Below, piece by piece: positions 9,185 to 17,005 of a DNA stretch of 53,373 nucleotides. Numbering within the stretch: the stretch's first letter is position 1; each line of letters begins with the position of its first letter. Source of the stretch: Verrucomicrobiales bacterium (GTDB lineage: Bacteria; Verrucomicrobiota; Verrucomicrobiia; Limisphaerales; Palsa-1400); the NCBI GenBank assembly GCA_003140095.1, contig PLIU01000503.1:23089-76461 (forward strand), in the 5' to 3' direction. A program made the position numbers and the translations under genes. The notes beneath the pieces were generated by a model. That model ran no database searches and was not told where the DNA came from. It saw nothing but the letters and a program-made list of their open reading frames with translations.

Positions 9185-10023
9185 TAATTTTTATTGGTTT
9201 CGGATTCTTCCCATCCGCCAAAGGCTGCCGTTCCGCTCCATCCGCCAGCAGAGTGGTCCCAGACTATGGGAATCGGGTTCCCCGGCTCAAGGGTCGCAAA
9301 GGAAGGAAAGGTGGTTGCTCCGTTGGGAATCGTCCTCCACCGTGAGCCGTCATAGACGTAAATGAGTACCCGCTCGCGAGGAAAATAGATTTTGCACGCG
9401 TTTGTGGGCAAGCGTTGCGCCAGCACAATCACACGATGTTCGGCGCTCCGCTCGCCCACTGTGCTGACCCAACCAACTCTCCCGCGTATGCCCGCGTGCT
9501 CAAGCAACGATTGAGTGTCCGGGCTAATCCAGCCACCGGGATCGGAGTCGATCACGAGGTTATCCGTTCCTGGCCACCAGCGAAAATATGCAAATGAGGG
9601 TTGCGCATAATCCCCTCGTCTCAGCCGCGTCTCATAAATGACTCCGGCCGCGACTGCGGCGAGCGCGGTGAGCGTGCAAAGAGTGCCAAACAGCGGATTA
9701 ATGAACGACCACCGTCTCTTGCCGCGGCGTCTTGAAATAAAATGGAACAGACAAGCGGCAACGATGCCGATCAGCAACCACCCAATCAATGAAACCGCGC
9801 AATCAATCGGCCACGCAAAAGAGGAATACCAACCCGGCAGCGTCCTGGGCAGAAATAAAGAAAAAATCGCTTGTGGCCAGTTCGCCAGCCAGGAGAACGG
9901 CAGATAGACAAACCGGCCGATAATCTGATACGTGAAAAAGCAAAACAAAAGCCCCGCTTGTGAAAGAAACCAAACACCCGCGGCGATAAGCTCTCCAAAA
10001 ATTATCCGGCGTCCGATGCTCAT
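9184..10023 (-). CDS. Inner-membrane protein of unknown function
   Basis: A 279-residue protein that I do not recognise. Hydrophobic stretches at about residues 8-32, 36-58, 72-95 and 112-132 suggest three or four membrane segments; a basic cluster SRRRGKRRW near residue 98 probably faces the cytoplasm. The C-terminal half, from about residue 135, is soluble and would lie in the periplasm if the last hydrophobic segment crosses the membrane. It contains VIDSDPGGWISPDTQSLLEH and a late Gly/Trp-rich segment. ATG at 10023 opens directly into the basic start MSIGRR, which suits a membrane protein. The nearest minus-strand gene downstream is 200 bases away, so it may be monocistronic. Confidence 0.6.
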   Translation of the reverse strand: MSIGRRIIFGELIAAGVWFLSQAGLLFCFFTYQIIGRFVYLPFSWLANWPQAIFSLFLPRTLPGWYSSFAWPIDCAVSLIGWLLIGIVAACLFHFISRRRGKRRWSFINPLFGTLCTLTALAAVAAGVIYETRLRRGDYAQPSFAYFRWWPGTDNLVIDSDPGGWISPDTQSLLEHAGIRGRVGWVSTVGERSAEHRVIVLAQRLPTNACKIYFPRERVLIYVYDGSRWRTIPNGATTFPSFATLEPGNPIPIVWDHSAGGWSGTAAFGGWEESETNKN

Positions 10024-10227
10024 AAAAACGATTTCACTTCTTTCATCCTCAGCCTAAACACCCTAATCAAATATATTTGAAATTTTGATCATAAGAATCT
10101 TCCTGCCCTCCTTGGTTCTTGCTTTCTCCGCGACTCTGCGCGAGACCGCTCATTCAATTGCAAGAATTATGGATGGCTATTTTCCGGGCGCTCCGCTACT
10201 TTGAACTCGATTTCGAAACCGTCAAGT

Positions 10228-13200
10228 ATGTTTATGCGGATTTTAACTGAATCTGGTTTCTGTCCGAGGTTGCCGGGTCGAGTTCTCGTTCAACTCCAGA
10301 TCTGTTGGATCGTGTTTCTGGCATTAAACAATTCATTCGGCCGCGATTTTTCGCAGCTTTCCCAATACCAGACTACAACCTGGCGGGTGGAAGATGGATT
10401 GCCCCAAAGCACGGTGACGTGTATTGCCCAGTCTGCGGATGGTTATTTGTGGCTGGGAACGCAAAACGGGCTGGTTCGATTTGACGGCGTGAAGTTCCGT
10501 GTGTTTGACGAAAATAACACCCCGGCCATCAAGAACAGTCGGATTGTCCAGTTGCTGAGCGACAAGGACGGAACACTTTGGGTGGGCACCGAGCACGGTG
10601 GGTTGGTCTGTCTTCGCGCGGGCCAATTCACCTCGTATCCAGTGCCGGGCCGGGGCACCACCCATGATTATGCCCGGGTTTTTTGTAAAGATCACCAAGG
10701 CGCCTTGTGGCAGGTGTCCTGCGAATGGCAACTCATCAAGTTTCTGCAAGGACAATTCACGGTGTTTTCCGACAATTGGAATCTATCGAGCCGGTCGGCT
10801 CGGGCGCTGGCGTGCGATGTGGAAGGGCAAATCTGGGTGGGAACCGACAGCGAACTGGCCGTCAGGCAAAGCGGCGGGTTTTGCACGGCGTGGTGCCGCA
10901 CGAATGAGGAAAATTTTGCAGTGGACTTTCTGTCACCCTGTTGCGGGGGCGGGGTCTGGGTGGCGGCGAACGGGCGTTTGCGAAAATTTGAGGCGGGACA
11001 TTGGACGATTGATCTCGGAGCCTACAATTGGACCAATCGGCCAATCTACGACTTGCGCGAGGACAGAGAAAACCGCCTTTGGGTGGCGACACTTGGCAGC
11101 GGATTGTTTCGATATGACCGCAACGGCGAGATTCTTCACCTGACTTCTCAAAACGGACTGCCAACGGATTTTGTGCGCTGTGTCATGGAGGATCGGGAAG
11201 GCAATGTTTGGGTAGGAACTGAAGGTGGTGGCTTGTGCCGCTTAAAGCAATCCATCTTCCAGACTTATGGCGTGAAAGAGGGATTGGCGAGCGATCAAGT
11301 CATGGCCGTGGCCGAGGCGCGCGACGGAGGCTTATGGATCAGCACCGATGGAAACGGCCTCGACCATTGGCAGGACGGCAAGGTCAGGCATTACGGATTT
11401 AACGAGGGGTTGAAAAACGGCAATGTGTGGTCGGTGCTTCAAGATCGCCACGGCATGGTGTGGGCCGGCACTTGGGACGGAGTTTACGAACTGGATGGTG
11501 GAAAGTTCACCGGCCTTTCCGACGGGCAGACCATCGGCTGGGACGTGCTGGCGATGTTTGAGGATGCGGAAGGCGATTTGTGGCTCGGCCAGCAGGCTTT
11601 CGGAGGGATTACACGTCTGCGCAATACGGAACGCACCGTAGTCGAAATTCCAGGAACATCCGCCAATCTGGATGTGCGATGCTTCATGGAAGATCATGGC
11701 GGCAACTTATGGGTGGGTACCAGCGAGGATGGCCTCTATCGGATCAAGAATGGAAACTTTACCCACTTTGGCCGCAAGGACGGGCTAGGCAGCGATTCGA
11801 TCTGGTGTTTGTACGTGGATGACCAAGGAGTGCTATGGGCGGGCGCCTGCCGCGGCGGACTTAGCCGCTGGCAGAATGGGCATTTTATCACTTGGACAAC
11901 CAAGAATGGTTTGATCAACAACGTGATCTGTCAGATTCTGGAGGATGCGCGCGGCAATCTTTGGCTGGGTTCGTATGGCGGCGTCTTCCGGATCAACAAA
12001 CTGGAACTCAATCAATCCGCCTCCGAACCAAACCGGAAAGTGCATTGTGTAGGATACAGCCTGGAAGATGGCTTGCCCACTCTCGAATGCCAGGGTGGCT
12101 TCCAGCCTTCCGGCTACAAATCGCGTGATGGTTGCCTTTGGTTTCCAACCATCAAGGGTCTGGTCGCGGTGAATCCCGAGAAGGCCAGCAGGAATTCCCG
12201 GCCGCCAACTGTGGTGATCGAAGATGTCATCGTCGATGGTGCATCGAATTCCGAGAAGGCTGCATCCGGCAAATCAAGCGTTGGCTTGTCCGCAAAGAGG
12301 AGCATTCCGCCCGGCAACAAACGCATCGAATTTCAATATACGGCTTTGAGTTTCTCCGCGCCCAATGCAGTGCATTTCAAATACCGGCTGGATGGTTTGG
12401 AGAAAGATTGGGAGGATGCGGGCACCAAACGCGCTGCCGTCTATAGCCATGTTCCGCCGGGGAGTTATGATTTTCATGTCATGGCCTGTAACGGTGAAGG
12501 AGTGTGGAATGAGACGGCAGCGACTTTGGCGGTCGCTATCTTGCCTTATTTTTGGGAGACAAAGTGGTTTTTGGCCTTGAACGGATTGGCCGGCCTTGTG
12601 GCCGTCGCCTCCGTTGCTCGCTACCTCGAAAGTCGAACCATGCGCCGCCGCCTGGAACAGGCGGAACGCGAGCGCGCCATTGAAAAGGAGCGCTCCCGCA
12701 TTGCCAAAGACATCCATGATGAATTTGGAGCCAGTTTGACAGAGATCACGATGTTGAGCGAATTCGCCCAGGAACCCACGGCTTCCCCGACGCAGGTCCA
12801 GGCGGACATGCAAAAGATCACGGCCAAGGCGCGGAATCTGACGCAGATGATGGATGAAGTGGTTTGGGCGGTCAGCCCCCAAAACGATATTCTGGAAAAA
12901 TTTGTGACCTACACGTGTAGCTTCGCCGAGGAGTATTTGCAGGCGGCCAAGATCGCCTGCCGTCTGGAAGTGCCGGAATTCCTGCCCGATATCACTCTCA
13001 CAGCCGACGTGCGGCACAATCTATTTTTGGTTGTTAAAGAAGCGCTTAATAACATTGTCAAACATGCCGCCGCCTCCGAGGCAAGAATTCAAATTGCCCT
13101 GGAGCCTGGAATGTTGATCCTGACGATTCAGGACAACGGCAAGGGCTTCGTGCCAGAGGCCGCGAGCGCCGGCGTCCAGAACGTCTCCGCAGGCTGTCAA

Positions 13201-13371
13201 AGAGACGGCTTATGCAATATGCGCAAGAGAATTGAAAGCATCTCGGGAACCATGGAACTGGAAAGCCTGCCTGGCAGCGGCACGCGCGTCAAACTGATGA
13301 TCAAGCTGGATACCCGTTCGCCTCGGCCGGAGAAAATACGCGCCTGCTCACTCTCAAACCCATCGCCGTGA
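10228..13371 (+). CDS. Sensor histidine kinase with reg_prop propeller and Y_Y_Y domain
   Basis: Membrane sensor kinase of about 1047 residues. After an N-terminal hydrophobic segment, many two-component propeller repeats (pattern NLWVGT-GGLCR, DGLPQS near the start) span roughly residues 40-640 and would form a periplasmic double propeller. A Y_Y_Y domain lies at about 697-771 (FQYTALSFSAPNAVHFKYRL), a single membrane helix near 780-800, then a NarL-class HisKA_3 dimerisation region with His830 in IAKDIHDEFGASL, and a HATPase_c domain with EALNNIVKHA, DNGKGF and GSGTRVKL. No receiver domain is fused; the partner regulator is 121 bases downstream. Relatives in Bacteroidota sense polysaccharide fragments. 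The start is set at ATG 10228; an in-frame TTG at 10201 is less likely. Confidence 0.92.
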   Translation: MFMRILTESGFCPRLPGRVLVQLQICWIVFLALNNSFGRDFSQLSQYQTTTWRVEDGLPQSTVTCIAQSADGYLWLGTQNGLVRFDGVKFRVFDENNTPAIKNSRIVQLLSDKDGTLWVGTEHGGLVCLRAGQFTSYPVPGRGTTHDYARVFCKDHQGALWQVSCEWQLIKFLQGQFTVFSDNWNLSSRSARALACDVEGQIWVGTDSELAVRQSGGFCTAWCRTNEENFAVDFLSPCCGGGVWVAANGRLRKFEAGHWTIDLGAYNWTNRPIYDLREDRENRLWVATLGSGLFRYDRNGEILHLTSQNGLPTDFVRCVMEDREGNVWVGTEGGGLCRLKQSIFQTYGVKEGLASDQVMAVAEARDGGLWISTDGNGLDHWQDGKVRHYGFNEGLKNGNVWSVLQDRHGMVWAGTWDGVYELDGGKFTGLSDGQTIGWDVLAMFEDAEGDLWLGQQAFGGITRLRNTERTVVEIPGTSANLDVRCFMEDHGGNLWVGTSEDGLYRIKNGNFTHFGRKDGLGSDSIWCLYVDDQGVLWAGACRGGLSRWQNGHFITWTTKNGLINNVICQILEDARGNLWLGSYGGVFRINKLELNQSASEPNRKVHCVGYSLEDGLPTLECQGGFQPSGYKSRDGCLWFPTIKGLVAVNPEKASRNSRPPTVVIEDVIVDGASNSEKAASGKSSVGLSAKRSIPPGNKRIEFQYTALSFSAPNAVHFKYRLDGLEKDWEDAGTKRAAVYSHVPPGSYDFHVMACNGEGVWNETAATLAVAILPYFWETKWFLALNGLAGLVAVASVARYLESRTMRRRLEQAERERAIEKERSRIAKDIHDEFGASLTEITMLSEFAQEPTASPTQVQADMQKITAKARNLTQMMDEVVWAVSPQNDILEKFVTYTCSFAEEYLQAAKIACRLEVPEFLPDITLTADVRHNLFLVVKEALNNIVKHAAASEARIQIALEPGMLILTIQDNGKGFVPEAASAGVQNVSAGCQRDGLCNMRKRIESISGTMELESLPGSGTRVKLMIKLDTRSPRPEKIRACSLSNPSP

Positions 13372-13402
13372 ACCTGGCCCCTCATCGCCATCCGTGCGCC
13401 GT

Positions 13403-13420
13403 GTCGTTCATTTGAACGAC
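13403..13420. promoter_or_regulatory. Perfect dyad, candidate operator before the response regulator
   Basis: GTCGTTCATTTGAACGAC has two perfect 8-base arms around TT. It lies 32 bases after the kinase stop codon and 72 bases before the regulator start. A near copy (16 of 18 bases) lies at 14134-14151 before the next gene. It may bind the LuxR-type regulator; an RNA hairpin is the alternative. Confidence 0.5.
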
Positions 13421-13492
13421 GGTCATCGGCGGCCTTTGTCGTTGGCTCATTCATGGCCGCTTGCTACAACAAGATATTGACATTTCGTATTT

Positions 13493-14122
13493 GTGCCCAT
13501 TGTTGTTTCTATAGTGGAGGATGACGACGGCGTTCGCGCCGGCCTAGTGCGGTTGCTTGAAAAATCCCGCGATTTCCGCCTGCTGGCCAGCTATCCCAAC
13601 GCGGAGGCCGCACTGCACGGCATACCGCAAGCCCGTCCGGACATTTTGCTGATGGATATTAATTTGCCCACCATGAACGGCATCGAATGCGTCCAAAAAC
13701 TGCACGGTGTGGATCCTTCCCTGCGCGTCATCATGCTGACGGTTTATGAAAATCCGGAGCAGATTTTCGACGCCTTGCGGGCGGGAGCCATCGGTTACTT
13801 GCTTAAACAAAAGCCGTCGGAGAAGCTATTGGAGGCGATACGCGACGCACATCATGGCGGCTCGCCGATGAGCAGCCAGATCGCGCGCAAAGTGGTGCAA
13901 TTCTTTCGCGTGAGCGGGGCGACAGAAGCAGAGGGCCAACTCTCAGCCCGGGAATTTGAAGTGCTGACGCTGTTATCCAAAGGGCAATTGATCAAGGAGA
14001 TTGCCGACCATTTGGGCATCAGCTTTGCCACCGTGCGCACCTACATCCGGCGCATTTACGAAAAGCTGCACGTCCACTCCCGATCGCAGGCCGTCGCCAA
14101 ATTCTTTCAACCTCCGCGCTGA
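13493..14122 (+). CDS. NarL/LuxR-family response regulator
   Basis: A 209-residue DNA-binding response regulator, the likely partner of the kinase just upstream. The receiver domain (residues 1-120) has acidic residues EDDD at 9-12, the phospho-acceptor Asp55 in ILLMDINLP, Thr in MLTVYEN and Lys in YLLKQKPSEK. The C-terminal LuxR-type helix-turn-helix (about 145-205) includes SAREFEVLTLLSKG, IKEIADHLGIS and VRTYIRRIYEKLHVHSRSQA. GTG at 13493 is the only reasonable start; it is followed directly by the first beta strand (PIVVSIVED). Palindromes sit both before and after the gene, suggesting autoregulation and control of the downstream secreted-protein genes. Confidence 0.92.
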   Translation: MPIVVSIVEDDDGVRAGLVRLLEKSRDFRLLASYPNAEAALHGIPQARPDILLMDINLPTMNGIECVQKLHGVDPSLRVIMLTVYENPEQIFDALRAGAIGYLLKQKPSEKLLEAIRDAHHGGSPMSSQIARKVVQFFRVSGATEAEGQLSAREFEVLTLLSKGQLIKEIADHLGISFATVRTYIRRIYEKLHVHSRSQAVAKFFQPPR

Positions 14123-14133
14123 CGGCCAAGGAT

Positions 14134-14151
14134 GTAGTTCATTTGCACGAC
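14134..14151. promoter_or_regulatory. Second copy of the palindrome, before the 14238 operon
   Basis: GTAGTTCATTTGCACGAC differs from the 13403 site only at positions 3 and 13. The two changes break pairing rather than compensate, which favours a protein-binding site over an RNA hairpin. It is 87 bases upstream of the start of the secreted-protein operon. Confidence 0.45.
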
Positions 14152-14237
14152 ACGACAAAATCCGGGAAGCGGCTTACTGTCCTGCTCCCGGCGGAAGAAG
14201 CATAAACTCTGCACCAAAAAATAGAAATTGAATTCGC

Positions 14238-16931
14238 ATGAAAAACAAGAAAATGCTGAAGCTTTTATTGGGAATCGCGTTCGCGTGCGCCTGCGTGGCC
14301 GGCGCCTTGGCTCAGACGGTTGTGCCGAGCACTTTCAAAACCATCACCATTGACGGCTCGTTCGGCGATTGGATAGGCGTTCCGCTGGCCTACACCGCGG
14401 CAGCGGGAACGACCAACACCATTGAATATGAAAACGTCTATATCGCCAACGATCAGACGAATCTCTATATCCAATTTACCCTCTATGCGCCTTGGGACGC
14501 CTTCGACAATTCCTACGACAATTTATTCGTCGATGCCAACACCAACTCCACGGCCGGATACTCCGTCGCGGGCATCATTTCAGACATGGTCATCCAGGAT
14601 GGCTTTGGTTATCAGGAAACAAACGGCAGCTTTAATGATGGCATTACCGTCAATAACCTGGGCTGGGCCATCGCCGGTTCGACCAACAGCCTGGACTTTG
14701 AGTTGTCCATTTCACTCGGCGCCACCTACGCTTCGGACGGCTCTCCGGTTTTCACGAACAACACCATTGCCATTGTGTTGGAAGGCGACACCAGCGGTTA
14801 CGTCAGTGAGGAATATGTGCCAACCTACGGCGGTTTGATTTACACCCTCGCGTCCCCTCCTGTGCCACCCTCCACTAATCTTGCGTTGCTCACCATCACC
14901 AATTCCACCTGGCAGGTCAACGCCTCGGGAACCGACCTCGGCACAAATTGGCTTGGCCAGACTTATGATGATACCGGGTCGAACTGGATTTCAGGCGACG
15001 GATTGTTTGGTTACACAACTTCTCCCGCGTCCTATCCACCGATCAATACAGCTTTGTCGAACGGTCCCAACACCTATTATTTCCGCACCGATTTCCAGTG
15101 GACCAACAGCATAGAGAATGTCGCCTTTGTCGTCACCAACTATCTTAGCGACGGAGCGGTTTATTACCTCAACGGCATCGAGGTAGCGCAGGTTCGCATG
15201 CCCGCCGGCCCGGTTTCCTATGACACCATGGCGACGGGCACGAATTATCCGGTTGGATCGGCCGATATTTTCGGCGTTAATGGCAGTTATTTGCTAAGCG
15301 GAACCAATATACTTGAAGTTGAAGCGCATCAGGCTCCCGACAGCAGCGCCGATATGGTATTTGGCCTTTCACTGACCGCCGCAATCCACTTTCCCGTTTT
15401 GGTGGTTGACACCAATCAGCCCGCCGATCAGACCGTGTTGGCAGGCCAGTCGGCCACGTTTACTTCTGACGTCCTTGGCAGCGGCCCGCTGTCGTATCAA
15501 TGGTTTTTCAACGGCACCAACGCGATTGCAGGGGCAAATGCTTCAACGTACACAATACCATTGGTATTGACCAACAATGCCGGAAGATATTCCCTGTTTG
15601 CGAGCAATCAATTTGCGAACGCGACCACGCGCGCCGCGTTGCTGACCGTGAGCAACACTCCCGTCATCATTATTACACAACCGACCAATCAGTTCGCAGT
15701 GGAAGGCCAACCGGCTACCTTCAATGTCACTGTCTCAGGAACGCCTCTCATCGATTATCAATGGCTTTTTGGCACTAATGCCATTTCTGGCGCCACCAAT
15801 GCCTCTTACACCATTGCTTTTACTCGCGCGACAAACGTCGGCGATTATTATGTCACTGTCAGCAATCCTGCATCCACGACCAACAGCAGCGTGGCCAGCC
15901 TGACGGTTTTGGCGGACCCCCTCCCTCCAAACATCATTAGCATCTCGGCCAGTGGAAATCAAATTATCGTGACGTTTTCCAAGCCGGTGGATTCCGTGAC
16001 GGCGGATGAAGCCACCAATTATTCCGTCGGTGGCGGAGTCACCGTGCTGACTGCGCTTCAAAGCACGAACAACGCTGCCCAGGTCATATTAACCACCGGG
16101 GGGACCGCCATGAGTTACGGAGCGGTGTATTCGGTCACGGTCAATGGCGTCGCTGATTTGTTCGGCAACGCGGCCCACGTTACCGGACAATTTGCCCGCG
16201 ACATCACTATTGACGGTTCGTTCGACGACTGGGCCGGCATCGCGCCGCTTTACACTTCCGCCGCTCCCACCGGACTGACAAACGCCGCGGATTTTGAGGC
16301 CATCTATGCTTATAATGACGCCAACTTTTACTATTTCCGCGTCACGCTCTGGGGGGATATTGAACCGCCCGGCCAGTTTCCCGATTATGTCAATATGTAT
16401 TTTGACACGGATAACAATGAGGCTACAGGTTATCTGGCTAATGGTGTGCTTGGTTCCGAGATGTTGATTCAAAGCGGCGCCGGCTATCAGGAGAAAAACG
16501 GAAACTTCAATGACGGTTATGGCATTCTCAATTTAGACTGGCTATGTCTGCCCGCGGAGCCGGGAACCAACTTTGAATTTGAATTCTCAAGGGCGGCCAC
16601 CTTCGGGCAGGATGGCACGCCCGTCTTTGTGACAAACCTGATCAACTTCATATTCCTGGGGCAGACCCCGGGCTTTCTGGCGGAGAATTATGCTCCTCCA
16701 ACCGGATTTCTTTCCTACACCAATATAACCTTTCCCAGCGTTCCTTCTTTGCCGTTGGGTAATCTTGCCATCACTCCACTATCTGTCGGTCAGGCAGCCA
16801 TTGTCTGGCAGCCGCCAGGCGCTTTGCAGTCTTCAACCAACTTGAACGGTTCCTGGACAAACGTGCCGGCGACGAGTCCTTATGTAATTCCCGTTGCAGG
16901 CCCGGGACAATTCTTCCGGCTCTCGCAATGA
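14238..16931 (+). CDS. Secreted multidomain protein: two CBM9/DOMON-like domains, Ig-like domains
   Basis: An 897-residue extracellular protein with a signal peptide cleaved after about residue 25 (VAGALAQ). Two related beta-sandwich domains begin FKTITIDGSFGDWIGVPLAY (about residue 34) and ITIDGSFDDWAGIAPLYTS (about residue 655); this opening is typical of CBM9-like/DOMON-type modules. Between them are a galactose-binding-like segment (about 215-380, with AVYYLNGIEVAQVRMP), two Ig-like domains (395-560) and an SbsA-type Ig domain (570-655, IIVTFSKPVDS and SYGAVYSVTVNGV). The C-terminus ends GQFFRLSQ, the tail shared with two other secreted proteins here. The next gene can start at an ATGA overlap, so the two are probably cotranscribed. 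A carbohydrate-binding role is inferred from the fold. Confidence 0.85.
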   Translation: MKNKKMLKLLLGIAFACACVAGALAQTVVPSTFKTITIDGSFGDWIGVPLAYTAAAGTTNTIEYENVYIANDQTNLYIQFTLYAPWDAFDNSYDNLFVDANTNSTAGYSVAGIISDMVIQDGFGYQETNGSFNDGITVNNLGWAIAGSTNSLDFELSISLGATYASDGSPVFTNNTIAIVLEGDTSGYVSEEYVPTYGGLIYTLASPPVPPSTNLALLTITNSTWQVNASGTDLGTNWLGQTYDDTGSNWISGDGLFGYTTSPASYPPINTALSNGPNTYYFRTDFQWTNSIENVAFVVTNYLSDGAVYYLNGIEVAQVRMPAGPVSYDTMATGTNYPVGSADIFGVNGSYLLSGTNILEVEAHQAPDSSADMVFGLSLTAAIHFPVLVVDTNQPADQTVLAGQSATFTSDVLGSGPLSYQWFFNGTNAIAGANASTYTIPLVLTNNAGRYSLFASNQFANATTRAALLTVSNTPVIIITQPTNQFAVEGQPATFNVTVSGTPLIDYQWLFGTNAISGATNASYTIAFTRATNVGDYYVTVSNPASTTNSSVASLTVLADPLPPNIISISASGNQIIVTFSKPVDSVTADEATNYSVGGGVTVLTALQSTNNAAQVILTTGGTAMSYGAVYSVTVNGVADLFGNAAHVTGQFARDITIDGSFDDWAGIAPLYTSAAPTGLTNAADFEAIYAYNDANFYYFRVTLWGDIEPPGQFPDYVNMYFDTDNNEATGYLANGVLGSEMLIQSGAGYQEKNGNFNDGYGILNLDWLCLPAEPGTNFEFEFSRAATFGQDGTPVFVTNLINFIFLGQTPGFLAENYAPPTGFLSYTNITFPSVPSLPLGNLAITPLSVGQAAIVWQPPGALQSSTNLNGSWTNVPATSPYVIPVAGPGQFFRLSQ

Positions 16932-17005
16932 TTCGGAAATTGAAGTTGTCCGACAAAGTGCGCTGCGGTGGAAATTGTGCGTTGGGCCTCGGCCCATGGT
17001 GGCGA

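Noticed and set aside
10121-10150. CTCTGCGCG phrase also seen near 33246-33280
   Set aside because: Short, low-complexity match of a kind common in intergenic DNA of many bacteria; no arms or ends define an element.
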